A stretch of DNA of 64,000 nt from Gordonia hydrophobica NBRC 16057 (GTDB taxonomy: Bacteria > Actinomycetota > Actinomycetes > Mycobacteriales > Mycobacteriaceae). The stretch is from contig NZ_BCWU01000010.1 of the NCBI RefSeq assembly GCF_001592365.1, positions 62,001 through 126,000 of the forward strand, written 5' to 3'. The notes below the pieces were generated by a model. It was not told the origin of the DNA, did not search any database, and saw only the letters and a program-made list of their open reading frames with translations. Numbering within the stretch: the stretch's first letter is position 1; the number at the start of each line of letters is the position of its first letter. A program made the position numbers and the translations under genes. This document shows, one piece after another, positions 42,505 to 50,903 of the stretch.

Positions 42505-43365
42505 TCACCGCGACACGGCGACGCCCATCCCGGTGATCCACTCCTCGACCGGTTGGTAGACGAGTGTGTCGAGCGGTGTACCTCCGCCGGCGGCTCCTGC
42601 AGCGAGCCAGGTCCGTACCTCATGAGCGCCGACGCCTGCCTGGGCACGCGCATCGTCAGTGAGCGCGGTGAGTTCCGCCGTGTCCCACTCGGCCAGTGCC
42701 CCCAGAAAGGCCTTGTCCCACTGCGGCTTGATCTTCTTGCGTGCGGCAGCAGCACCGTCGGCGATGACGCGGCGTCGCTCCTCGTCACTGATGTCATAAG
42801 CATCGAGTTCGAGGCTCGGTGGCGAGTGCGACAACCCTCCGGTCCCAATGACGAGCACGCGGGCGTCGCAGGTGTCGAGGAATCGCCCAACCGCCTCACC
42901 GAACGATAGGACTCGGGCCGCGGAGGGCAGTGGCCCGGTGGCGCAGTTTATGGGCACCGGAATCACCGGATACGCGTTGGGATCGCCCGCCAGGTCTCTC
43001 AGAGGCTGCGCGAAGGCGTGGTCTAGACTCACATCCCGGCAGACCGAGATGTCGAAGTCAGAATCCAGCAGATGGTCGGCGAGGTCGTTGGCGATGTCGG
43101 CCGGGATATCCAGCGTTCCTTCGGCGTGCCCTCCCTCGGGAAGTAGTGCGGCCGACAGGGCGACCGCGAAAGTGGGGACGATGTGCCGGAAAGCACGGCG
43201 GTGGTCGCCGCCGAACAAGACGACGAAATCGGGGTCGAACTCGGCTACCTGGGCGCGTGCATCGGCCAGACCGGCCCGGAACTCGGCACCGAAGACGTGG
43301 TCGGTGTCGCGCTCCATCCCTGGACTGTGACTCGCACACACCACCATGCGCTTCTTCTCGGTCAT
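42505..43365 (-). CDS. Class III extradiol ring-cleavage dioxygenase, MhpB-like
   Basis: A 286-residue LigB-family protein like 2,3-dihydroxyphenylpropionate dioxygenase. Candidate iron and acid-base residues are His13 (CASHSPGM), His55 (FGGDHRRAF), His near 115 (SLDHAFAQPL) and His near 180 (GTGGLSHSPPS); C-terminal GVGAHEVRTWLAA also matches MhpB (the STHEIKTW stretch). It would open a catecholic ring next to the two hydroxyls, using Fe(II) and O2. First gene of a leftward pair with the SnoaL-like gene, and divergent from the ferredoxin-reductase gene. The substrate is not known. Confidence 0.85.
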   Translation of the reverse strand: MTEKKRMVVCASHSPGMERDTDHVFGAEFRAGLADARAQVAEFDPDFVVLFGGDHRRAFRHIVPTFAVALSAALLPEGGHAEGTLDIPADIANDLADHLLDSDFDISVCRDVSLDHAFAQPLRDLAGDPNAYPVIPVPINCATGPLPSAARVLSFGEAVGRFLDTCDARVLVIGTGGLSHSPPSLELDAYDISDEERRRVIADGAAAARKKIKPQWDKAFLGALAEWDTAELTALTDDARAQAGVGAHEVRTWLAAGAAGGGTPLDTLVYQPVEEWITGMGVAVSR

Positions 43366-43540
43366 GACACTCCTTCATGGTGCGCGTCGGCCGCTCGACT
43401 CGCGTGACGAACGCACCGACAGTGACATCGACGTTAGATGAATCGTTCGTGGTAGTCGAGAGTCAGGTCTCACTTGGTTGACACACCACTATATTAGGCC
43501 TCACAGTAGACGTGACTGTCAGATATTGGAGGCGATCCTC

Positions 43541-45220
43541 GTGACTTTTGTTATCCTGCAAGCCTGTTGCAACGAGGCCTCATGCGTCGACGTATGCCCG
43601 GTCAACGCCATTCATCCCACACCCGATGAACCAGACTTCATGCGTACGGAGATGCTGCACATCGATCCGCAGAGTTGTATAGATTGCGGGGCGTGCGTGG
43701 AGGCCTGTCCGGTCGAGGCGATCAAGGCCGAAGACGAGTTGGACGATCCGGAACTGCCGTTCATCGAGCTCAACGCCGACTACTTCGAACAGCACCCAGT
43801 GGAAACCGGTCAGCTCGACGTTCCGAAACCGCTCTGGCGGAAAGCCGACTTCTCCGGGATGCGGGTGGCGATCGTCGGCTCGGGGCCGGCTGCGTTCTAC
43901 GCGGCCTCAGAGCTGATCGCACTCAAGGGCGTGCAGGTCGATATGTTCGAGCGCCTGCTCACCCCGTACGGGCTGGTGCGCTTCGGTGTCGCACCAGACC
44001 ACCCCGGCACGAAGGCGGTCGCCGACATCTTCCGCACACTGGAGCGACGCAAGAACTTCAGGCTGCACCTCGGGGTCGAGATCGGTGAGGATCTGACCCA
44101 TGACGAACTGCTCGCCCACAATCATGCTGTCATCTATGCCGTCGGCGCATCATCAGATCGACGCCTCGGCATCGACGGTGAAGATCTGCCCGGCAGCCAC
44201 ACGGCCACCGAGTTCGTCGGCTGGTACAACGGCCATCCCGATTACAAGGACCGGACCTTTGATCTCAGCGGCGAGCGGGCCGTGATCGTCGGCAACGGCA
44301 ACGTGGCACTCGACGTCGCCCGTATCCTCCTCACCGATCCGGACACCCTCGACCGCACGGACATCGCAGACCACGCGCTCGAGGTGCTGCGTACCAGCAA
44401 TATCCGGGAGGTAGTGGTTCTCGGCCGTCGTGGTGTCGCACAGGCCGGCTACACCAATCCCGAGATGATGGCCCTGCGGCATCTGCCGGATGTCGACTTG
44501 GTGATCGACCCGGACGACGTTGAGATCGATGGGGTCACGCAGGGCATCCTTGATTCGCCGGAGACCGAGTCATCGGTCAAAGCCAAGATCTCCCTGGCCC
44601 GCAAGGTTGCCGAAGAGGGCGATACGAGTGCTCCGAAACGTCTGGTGCTGCGCTACCTCACCTCCCCTACCGAGATCTCCGGGTCGGACCGGGTCGAGGC
44701 TGTCACCATCACGCGCAATGAACTGAAAGCGACTGAGGGGGGCGGGATCGTCGCCGTTCCGACCGACGCCACCGAGAGCATCGAGACGGGCCTGATTCTG
44801 CGCGCTGTCGGGTACCGCGGCGTCCCGGTTCCGGGCGTGCCATTTGACGATACTCGCGGAGTCATCGCGAATGATGAAGGCCGGGTCGTCACGCTGGACA
44901 GCCGCGAGCCCCTTCAGGGTGTCTACGCCACGGGGTGGGTCAAGCGTGGTCCGTCCGGTGTCATCGGAACGAACAAGAAGTGCGCGGCCGACACCGTTGA
45001 CCTGCTCCTTCAAGACTACGTTGCCGATGCTCTCGCGGATCCGCCGCAGGACGAGGAGTCCTTCGCGGATCTCATCTCTCAGAGGGTGCCGGAAGTCGTC
45101 GATTTCTCGGGCTGGACCTTGATCGATAAGGCGGAGAAGGCGGCGGGCAAGCCCCGTAAACGACCGCGGGTGAAGTTCGTCGATCCGGATTCCATGATGG
45201 CGGTGGTCCGCGGCGAGTGA
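43541..45220 (+). CDS. Ferredoxin:NADP reductase fused to a two-cluster ferredoxin (FprB-like)
   Basis: A 559-residue fusion. Residues 1-60 are a bacterial 7Fe/8Fe ferredoxin: Cys9, Cys15 and Cys19 in the first loop (with an additional Cys10), then Cys46-x2-Cys49-x2-Cys52-x3-Cys56. From about residue 105 an adrenodoxin-reductase-type domain follows: FAD-binding VAIVGSGPAAFYAA, LLTPYGLVRFGVAPDHPGTK, NADP-binding VIVGNGNVALDVARIL and late GVYATGWVKRGPSGVIGTNK. It passes electrons from NADPH to ferredoxin-dependent oxygenases. Mycobacterial FprB has the same plan. GTG start with TTGGAGG upstream; no oxygenase needing it lies immediately beside it. Confidence 0.92.
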   Translation: MTFVILQACCNEASCVDVCPVNAIHPTPDEPDFMRTEMLHIDPQSCIDCGACVEACPVEAIKAEDELDDPELPFIELNADYFEQHPVETGQLDVPKPLWRKADFSGMRVAIVGSGPAAFYAASELIALKGVQVDMFERLLTPYGLVRFGVAPDHPGTKAVADIFRTLERRKNFRLHLGVEIGEDLTHDELLAHNHAVIYAVGASSDRRLGIDGEDLPGSHTATEFVGWYNGHPDYKDRTFDLSGERAVIVGNGNVALDVARILLTDPDTLDRTDIADHALEVLRTSNIREVVVLGRRGVAQAGYTNPEMMALRHLPDVDLVIDPDDVEIDGVTQGILDSPETESSVKAKISLARKVAEEGDTSAPKRLVLRYLTSPTEISGSDRVEAVTITRNELKATEGGGIVAVPTDATESIETGLILRAVGYRGVPVPGVPFDDTRGVIANDEGRVVTLDSREPLQGVYATGWVKRGPSGVIGTNKKCAADTVDLLLQDYVADALADPPQDEESFADLISQRVPEVVDFSGWTLIDKAEKAAGKPRKRPRVKFVDPDSMMAVVRGE

Positions 45221-45242
45221 CTGCGCCACAGACGACGACCGA

Positions 45243-45282
45243 TCTGACCCTGATGGGCATCTTCTGACCCTGATGGGCACCT
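45243..45282. repeat. Two tandem copies of a 20-base unit
   Basis: TCTGACCCTGATGGGCATCT is followed directly by TCTGACCCTGATGGGCACCT; one base differs. It lies 23 bases after the ferredoxin-reductase stop. It is not a CRISPR (no spacers) and has no obvious hairpin. The whole 368-base gap 45221-45588 holds only this repeat, the terminator at 45313-45350 and the promoter region of the next gene. Confidence 0.75.
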
Positions 45283-45312
45283 TCAGTGCAGGTCGTACGC
45301 TACAAGCCGTGC

Positions 45313-45350
45313 CTACGGGCGGTGGGCCGATCGCGGCTCACCGCCCGTAG
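45313..45350 (+). terminator. Transcription terminator after the ferredoxin-reductase gene
   Basis: CTACGGGCGGTG (45313-45324) pairs perfectly with CACCGCCCGTAG (45339-45350) around a 14-base loop that can itself pair partly. No T-run follows. Position is about 90 bases after the stop. Confidence 0.65.
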
Positions 45351-45588
45351 TGCAACTCTGAGACATAGGGTTTTGCTGGCCCTATGACACGATCCGAGTA
45401 ACGGTTCGGTAACGCTACGACCAAACCGCAAGGAGTGACGCCAGTCATAGTTCAGGATAGAGAAGTCCATCTGACACCGCGTCTCTAGCGACTTGGTCCC
45501 GGCTCGGTTCGGCAGAGTCTGATGCGACGTTCCGCGCAACTACCCATGTGCGGGACACAGCTTTTTGTCCCGACCTCAGGAGCCCAAC

Positions 45589-46851
45589 ATGCAGAAAATC
45601 AAGAGAGGTCGGCGGCTGCTCGCCACGGCCGTTCTCTCGGCCGCACTCACCGCAGGCATGGTCGCCTGTAGCTCGGATGACGACGACTCCGCGGCCAATC
45701 CCACGGCCGATGAATCGGTACTCGGCACACCGAACAAGGCCACCGGATCGCCGGTGACCATCGGTTTCATCAGCGAGGGGAAGTCGCAGACGATTGACGT
45801 CTCCGATGAGATCCGTGGCGCCGAGGCCGCCGCCAAGTACGCCAACGAGTACCTCGGCGGCATCGGCGGCCATCCGATCGAGGTCAAGGCGTGCCACGCA
45901 CAGGCGCAGCCGGCCATTGCCACGGACTGCGCGAACCAGATGGTGCAGGCCAAGGTAGGAGCAGTGGTCGGGCCGCAGCCGGGCGAGCTCGACAACATCG
46001 TGGACGTGCTCTCGCCTGCGAAGGTTCCGCTCGTCGTCCAGTCCGGTGTGACGCAGAAGGGACTCACGGCGCCGGGTGTCTTCTCGCTGACGAACGGTAC
46101 CGCCTACTTCGCGATCGCGGCGATGCAGGCCAAGGAAGAGAATCTCAAGAACACCACGGCCATCTCGATCGGCGTCCCTGCGGCCGAGGGACCGACACGT
46201 CAGCTCGGTGCTTTGACCTTTGGTAACTCCGGTGTCGACTTCAAGGTCGTCGGCATTGCACCGGGCACCGCGGACATGACTCCGCAGATCACCGCAGCCA
46301 GTGCGGACGCCGACAACTTCTTCGTCATCGGGAACGACAGCTTCTGCACTAGTGCGTTCAAGGCGATTCGGACGGCCAAGCAGAACGTGCCGATCTTCGC
46401 CATCGACCGGTGCATCACCGTCGGCGGCGGCAACTCCATTCCTAACGGTTACGAGGGCATCGACGTCAGCACGACGCTCAACTTGGACCCAGAGGAACCC
46501 GACTCGAAGCTCTACTCGGCAGTTCTCGCGAAGTACGGTGACGGCGCGAAGTTCGGTGCGCTCTCGTCGGCCGGGTATGCGCCGATGCTCGCCATGGTCA
46601 AGGCACTCAATGCGGCAAAGGTCACCGACCCTACGCAGGAGACCATCATGGCGGCCATGAAGACGGCGCCGGCTACCGAGTACCCGCTGACCAACGGAAT
46701 CATGTTCCAGTGCGACGGTAAGCAGATCCCGCTCTCGCCCAACATCTGCAGTGCAGACGGCATTCGCGCCACGGCGAAGAAGAACGGCGAACTGACCGAC
46801 TTCAAGCAGGTGGCTATCGACCCGGCGCTGTACGCGGCACCGAAGCCCTGA
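45589..46851 (+). CDS. Lipoprotein substrate-binding protein of a branched-chain-amino-acid-type ABC importer
   Basis: A 420-residue periplasmic-binding protein, type 1 fold (LivK/Peripla_BP_6). Residues 1-26 are a lipoprotein signal with Cys27 (GMVACSS) as the acylated residue, then an Asp/Ser linker. The binding domain begins at VTIGFISEGKSQ and includes SDEIRGAEAAAKYANEYLGG, VVGPQPGELDNIVDVLSPAK and VPLVVQSGV. AGGAG is 6 bases upstream. The importer's permease and ATPase genes lie 10 kb further on (57015-60537); separated binding proteins of this family usually capture aromatic or other organic acids in catabolic clusters (inference). Confidence 0.88.
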   Translation: MQKIKRGRRLLATAVLSAALTAGMVACSSDDDDSAANPTADESVLGTPNKATGSPVTIGFISEGKSQTIDVSDEIRGAEAAAKYANEYLGGIGGHPIEVKACHAQAQPAIATDCANQMVQAKVGAVVGPQPGELDNIVDVLSPAKVPLVVQSGVTQKGLTAPGVFSLTNGTAYFAIAAMQAKEENLKNTTAISIGVPAAEGPTRQLGALTFGNSGVDFKVVGIAPGTADMTPQITAASADADNFFVIGNDSFCTSAFKAIRTAKQNVPIFAIDRCITVGGGNSIPNGYEGIDVSTTLNLDPEEPDSKLYSAVLAKYGDGAKFGALSSAGYAPMLAMVKALNAAKVTDPTQETIMAAMKTAPATEYPLTNGIMFQCDGKQIPLSPNICSADGIRATAKKNGELTDFKQVAIDPALYAAPKP

Positions 46852-46868
46852 TCGAATAGATCGACGAT

Positions 46869-46902
46869 ACTGGCCGCCAAACCGAAGGGTTTGGCGGCCA
46901 GT
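46869..46902 (+). terminator. Rho-independent terminator
   Basis: ACTGGCCGCCAAACC (46869-46883), a GAAG tetraloop, and GGTTTGGCGGCCAGT (46888-46902) form a perfect 15-base hairpin followed by TCTTT. It lies 17 bases after the binding-protein stop. The rest of the 306-base gap to 47158 contains no gene. Confidence 0.9.
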
Positions 46903-47157
46903 TCTTTCGTCGCGAGGATATGGCCACTGGCCGGCCCTCGCCGGCGTGCGCGTCCGAGCTCACCACGTGTACGCCCATCGCCTTGACCAGGGATCCGGCA
47001 GCCCGTCCGCTGTCCCCAAACCCCCACCGCACGGGACTTACCCACCTGCAATCGCGCAGCACCGGTGGTATAGCGTCGTAAACAGCGACCGTTGTTCTCT
47101 CTGCCGGTCGCCCGGTTGGTGAACAGCTTCGCGGCAACGAATATTGGAGCCGAACAA

Positions 47158-48030
47158 ATGGCAGTGAAACAGCCTGATGGTGGATCGGGCCAACCCGTGA
47201 AGACGGATAGTGGAGCGGAGAACCTCGCTCGGTTGATCGAGCTGCTCGAACTCGAGCCGCTGGACGTGGACCGGTTCCGTGCGGTCAACGACTCGTCGCT
47301 GACTCCGTATCGACTGTTCGGTGGTCTGATCGCCGCGCAAGCGCTGCATGCCGCGCAGCGCACCGTTCCGTCCGAGTATCAAGTGCACTCGCTGCACACG
47401 GCATTCCTGCGGACGGGTCCCCCCGATGTTCCGCTCACGCTGGTCGTGCACCGGTCCCGCGATGGCCGCTCATTCGCCTCTCGCACAGTCACGGTGATTC
47501 AGTCGGATCAGGTGATCTGCACGCTGACAGCGTCATTCCATGTCGAGGAACCAGGCGTGATCCACGAAGCGTTGATGCCCGTCGTTCCTGGTCCTGATGC
47601 CGAGGGATGGTCTGACCCGCTGGATGCGGATTGGGGTCCCCAGACGGCGTTCGAGCACCGGGGGCGATTGGAGACGATCGACGGAGCCGTCGTCCGACGT
47701 TACTGGACTCGGCCGGTCGGGGCTGTCCCCGACGATCCCGCACTGCGGGCATGCCTGTTCACCGTGTTGACGGACTTCTGGGCGATGTTGCCCGCTGTGG
47801 AATCGATCGGGCTCGACCCGACCGGCGAACTCCAGCACGTCTCACTCGACCATTCGATCTGGTTCCATCGGCCGGTGCCGCTCGACGAATGGCTCTTGGT
47901 GGAGCAGAGATCGGTCGCCACGGTCAATGCACGCGGGCTGGTCTTCGGCTCGGTATTCACCGGTGACGGTGCGACGGTCGCAAGCGTCGCGCAGGAGGCG
48001 CTGATTCGCGGGCCCCGCGACAAGGCGTGA
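47158..48030 (+). CDS. Acyl-CoA thioesterase II (TesB-like), first of two
   Basis: A 290-residue double-hotdog thioesterase that hydrolyses acyl-CoA. The first hotdog has PYRLFGGLIAAQALHAAQRT and YQVHSLHTAFLRTGPPDVPL with SRDGRSFASRTVTVIQ; the second ends with TGELQHVSLDHSIWFHRPVP, whose Asp is the TesB nucleophile-activating residue. The ATG at 47158 follows an ATTGGAGC site. It leads a rightward group with a small hotdog protein and an alpha/beta hydrolase. It is not close to the second TesB-like protein at 50900, so they are probably ancient paralogues. Confidence 0.85.
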   Translation: MAVKQPDGGSGQPVKTDSGAENLARLIELLELEPLDVDRFRAVNDSSLTPYRLFGGLIAAQALHAAQRTVPSEYQVHSLHTAFLRTGPPDVPLTLVVHRSRDGRSFASRTVTVIQSDQVICTLTASFHVEEPGVIHEALMPVVPGPDAEGWSDPLDADWGPQTAFEHRGRLETIDGAVVRRYWTRPVGAVPDDPALRACLFTVLTDFWAMLPAVESIGLDPTGELQHVSLDHSIWFHRPVPLDEWLLVEQRSVATVNARGLVFGSVFTGDGATVASVAQEALIRGPRDKA

Positions 48031-48162
48031 ATGCGGTGGTCGCGGCGGTGAGGTGAGGCCGCTGGCCGCCCGATCCCGGACTGCCGTGTACCCGGCCGAA
48101 GGCCTTGCGCCGGGGTTCATTCCGGCTTTGTGCGAAGTGGCCGCCGGCTCGATAATGGGTGG

Positions 48163-48564
48163 ATGAAATCGTACAATCTACATATCTCTCACCGGCCCGG
48201 GCGGGACGGTTCCATCCCCGCGAATCCGCACGTACCGTTTTACCGTGCGATGGAGTGCTCCGTCGAAGCCTGGAACTCATTGCTCGTCAGCACGTGTGGC
48301 GATCTGCTGTCGGCCGGCGACCTCGGCGTGGTCGATGTGTCGGCGCAGTTCACCAGAGAGCTCTTCGTCGGCGATGTTCGGGCGGAGGCGAGTCTGATTC
48401 GGCTAGGGGTGAGCAGTGTGAGCTTCCGGGTGGTGATATACCAGGAGGAGATGGCAGGCGCCGACATCACGATCGTGTTGGCACGTCTTGCTGATGGCCG
48501 TACCCGGTCAACTCCGTTGAGCCCCGAACAGCGTGCGGCGCTGGAGACGATTCTCGAGAAGTGA
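48163..48564 (+). CDS. Hotdog-fold thioesterase, 4-hydroxybenzoyl-CoA type
   Basis: A 133-residue single-hotdog protein. FYRAMECSVEAWNSLLVSTC is the central helix, VVDVSAQFTRELFVGDVRAE a strand pair, and SVSFRVVIYQEEMAGADITIVL the end of the sheet. The N-terminus around residues 1-25 is shorter than usual in the group and lacks the typical DxxGHVNN motif; a Pro/His segment (NPHVPFYRA) stands in its place, so activity needs checking. It is 132 bases after tesB and 9 bases before the hydrolase gene. An upstream in-frame ATG at 48130 gives 144 residues but no ribosome site. Confidence 0.65.
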   Translation: MKSYNLHISHRPGRDGSIPANPHVPFYRAMECSVEAWNSLLVSTCGDLLSAGDLGVVDVSAQFTRELFVGDVRAEASLIRLGVSSVSFRVVIYQEEMAGADITIVLARLADGRTRSTPLSPEQRAALETILEK

Positions 48565-48573
48565 AGGGATACT

Positions 48574-49464
48574 GTGGCTACCGAGAAGATTTCGACTGAC
48601 AGGGTGACACTTCCAGGGGCGGGACTCGAGCTGGCGGCCGACCGCTGGGCCGCCGGCCCCGATGCACGCGGAGTAGTCGTCCTGTTGCATGGCGGTGGGC
48701 AGACCCGGCATTCCTGGCGTACGACCGGCCAGCAGTTGGCGAGGCTCGGTTGGGTCACGTATGCCGTCGACCTTCGGGGTCACGGCGACAGCGAGTGGGC
48801 GTCCGATGCCGACTACGGCCTGTCGAGTCACCTCGGCGACCTACTGGCGTTGACCGCCGAGATTCGCCGCCGCGAACCCGGGCTACCGCTGTCGCTGGTA
48901 GGAGCGTCCTTGGGGGGTGTCATCTCGTTGATTGCTGTCGGCGAGAACAAGGGACTTGCGCAGGCACTGGTCCTCGTCGACGTGGCAGCGAGAATTGAAG
49001 AGAACGGTAGCGCGCGGGTTCGCGACTTCATGATGAGCGCACCCAACGGATTCGAGAGCCTGGAACAGGCGTCGGAGGCGATCGCGAACTACAACCCACA
49101 TCGGCGCCGAAGTGGCAGCCTCGAGGGACTGAAGAAGAACTTGAGGCTGCGTGACGGCCGATGGCATTGGCACTGGGATCCGCGCAGTCTCGAGGTCGAG
49201 CATTCTGCGGACAGTCCGGAACACCCGAACAGTGCTGCCGTCTACGAACGCTCGCGGATGGCCGCCCGCCATGTGGACTGCCCGTTCCTGCTGGTGCGGG
49301 GGCGGATGTCGGACGTCGTCTCGGATGCCGGAGTCGCCGAGATGCAGGAGTTGATCCCCCAGACCGAGGTCATCGACGTACGGAACGCGGGCCACATGGT
49401 GGTCGGTGACGACAATGACGTGTTCACAGAGGGTCTGGCTGGTTTCCTCGACCGCATCGGTTGA
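48574..49464 (+). CDS. Alpha/beta-hydrolase
   Basis: A 296-residue alpha/beta-hydrolase. The oxyanion segment is VVLLHGGGQTRHSW, the nucleophile elbow is Ser in GASLGGV (about residue 111), and the catalytic His is in RNAGHMVVGDDND; an acidic residue precedes it in the RGRMSDVVSDAG loop. The cap region (about 150-210) is Arg/Trp-rich (GRWHWHWDPRSL). Without a hallmark motif it could be an esterase, an epoxide hydrolase-like enzyme or a C-C hydrolase for ring-cleavage products; the extradiol dioxygenase gene 5 kb away makes the last attractive but unproven. GTG start, GAAGGGA upstream. Confidence 0.8.
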   Translation: MATEKISTDRVTLPGAGLELAADRWAAGPDARGVVVLLHGGGQTRHSWRTTGQQLARLGWVTYAVDLRGHGDSEWASDADYGLSSHLGDLLALTAEIRRREPGLPLSLVGASLGGVISLIAVGENKGLAQALVLVDVAARIEENGSARVRDFMMSAPNGFESLEQASEAIANYNPHRRRSGSLEGLKKNLRLRDGRWHWHWDPRSLEVEHSADSPEHPNSAAVYERSRMAARHVDCPFLLVRGRMSDVVSDAGVAEMQELIPQTEVIDVRNAGHMVVGDDNDVFTEGLAGFLDRIG

Positions 49465-49575
49465 CCGCAGCGCGATCCGGGGGTCGTACAGGTCCTTGCG
49501 GGGAGCGCATCACGGCACTAGCCTCGGGATAATCGGAGCCCGTGGCTCCGATTGAGGGCGATGGAAGGCAAATTC

Positions 49576-50340
49576 ATGGGTGTCCAGAACCTCAGCGGTC
49601 GTCGCATCATCGTGACCGGTGGTGCGAGCGGTATGGGGGAGGGACTCGTGCGGGCCTTCCCCGGTTACGGGGCCGAGGTGGTGTCGCTGGATCTCGCGGA
49701 GGAGGCGGGTCGCAGTATCGCCGACGATGCGGGCGCATCATTTCAGCAGGTCGACGTGTCGGATCAGTATTCCGTGGATCGAGCGATAGCAGCAGCAGTC
49801 GACACTCTCGGCGGACTGGACGTCTTGGTCCATGCAGCCGGGATTGCTCCGTTCGCTCCGTCGGAGTCGACCCCGTTGGACCTGTGGAACACGGTCATGG
49901 CGATCAATGCAACCGGAACGATGCTCACCAACCAGGCCGCTTTCCGGTATCTCCAGGCCGATGGTGGAGCCATCCTGAACTTTGCGTCGGCGGCCGGCCT
50001 GGACGGGTTGCCGGGGAAGGCCGCCTACTCGGCAAGCAAGGGAGCGGTGCTTGCCTGGACCCGTACCGTCGCCGCGGAGTGGGGCCGATACGGGATCACC
50101 GTCAATGCGATCGCGCCTGCGATATGGACTCCGATGTACGACAAGACCCGTTCCGAGATGTCGGAGGAGCAGTTGGTTCGGCACGATGCGATCATGGCCC
50201 AGCAGATTCCGATCGGCGGTCGGCTCGGAGATATCACCAACGACTTTGTCCCGGTGATGGCCTTCTACGCATCCGAGGGTGCCGGATTCGTGACCGGACA
50301 AACGATCGCGATCGACGGTGGCACGCTGAAGGTACGATGA
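49576..50340 (+). CDS. Short-chain dehydrogenase/reductase
   Basis: A 254-residue classical SDR. The nucleotide-binding motif is TGGASGMG (14-21) and the active site Ser138, Tyr151 and Lys155 (YSASK). Asp38-Leu after the second strand (SLDLAEEAG) suggests NAD(H) rather than NADP(H). The final strand TGQTIAIDGGTLKVR is standard. It oxidises or reduces a hydroxyl/keto group in the pathway. GGAAGG is 7 bases before the ATG at 49576; an ATG at 49561 is the alternative. It begins a block of four genes with overlapping ends (SDR, TetR, TesB, LLM). Confidence 0.88.
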   Translation: MGVQNLSGRRIIVTGGASGMGEGLVRAFPGYGAEVVSLDLAEEAGRSIADDAGASFQQVDVSDQYSVDRAIAAAVDTLGGLDVLVHAAGIAPFAPSESTPLDLWNTVMAINATGTMLTNQAAFRYLQADGGAILNFASAAGLDGLPGKAAYSASKGAVLAWTRTVAAEWGRYGITVNAIAPAIWTPMYDKTRSEMSEEQLVRHDAIMAQQIPIGGRLGDITNDFVPVMAFYASEGAGFVTGQTIAIDGGTLKVR

Positions 50341-50903
50341 CTGGCCCCGTCGTGAGCACGCGGCGGCAGCCTCGCACGGACGCTCTGCGAAATCGTGAGA
50401 GATTGTTGGTGCTTGCACGAGAGCACTTGTGGGACAAAGGATTCGAGTTCTCGGCCGCTGCGGTCGCTGCAGACGCCGGTGTGGGGATCGGGACGCTGTA
50501 TCGTCACTTTGCGAACCGCGACGCCCTGATCGAGGCTGTGCTGGCGGACTTCCTGACGGAAGTGGAAGCCGAACTCGATGCCGTCGAGACGATGGAACCG
50601 GGTGTGGAGGCGCTCGGAGAGTACGTACGGGGATTGGCCGGAGCGGGTGGCCGCGGGCTCGCTGACATCGTTCTCGCGGATCCCGAGAGCACCCCGGGCT
50701 TGGCCGCTCGGCGGCGCGATATTCGTAGCCGAGGTGGGGCGTTGATCGCCCGGGCGCAAGAGACTGGAGCGATGCGCTCCGATTTCACCTTGGATGATCT
50801 GCACGTGTTCCTCTGTGTCATAGCGGGTTTGAGCGCTGACAAACGAGTAGGTGATGTGCTTGTGAATCGTTTCATCCGTGACCATCTGGAAGGCCTACGA
50901 TGA
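50337..50903 (+). CDS. TetR-family regulator inside the SDR-TesB-LLM operon
   Basis: A 188-residue TetR protein. RNRERLLVLAREHLWDKGFE is the first helix pair, SAAAVAADAGVGIGTLYRHF the HTH, and NRDALIEAVLADFLTEV the linker helix; the C-terminal domain is all-helical, for ligand and dimer. Being within the operon (ATGA overlaps on both sides), it probably represses its own transcription unit and responds to a CoA thioester or free acid. The palindrome it binds is not evident in the short gap before the SDR gene. Confidence 0.88.
   Translation: MTGPVVSTRRQPRTDALRNRERLLVLAREHLWDKGFEFSAAAVAADAGVGIGTLYRHFANRDALIEAVLADFLTEVEAELDAVETMEPGVEALGEYVRGLAGAGGRGLADIVLADPESTPGLAARRRDIRSRGGALIARAQETGAMRSDFTLDDLHVFLCVIAGLSADKRVGDVLVNRFIRDHLEGLR

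Noticed and set aside
45243-45282. Candidate CRISPR repeat
   Set aside because: Only two units, directly adjacent, with no spacers and no cas genes in the window.
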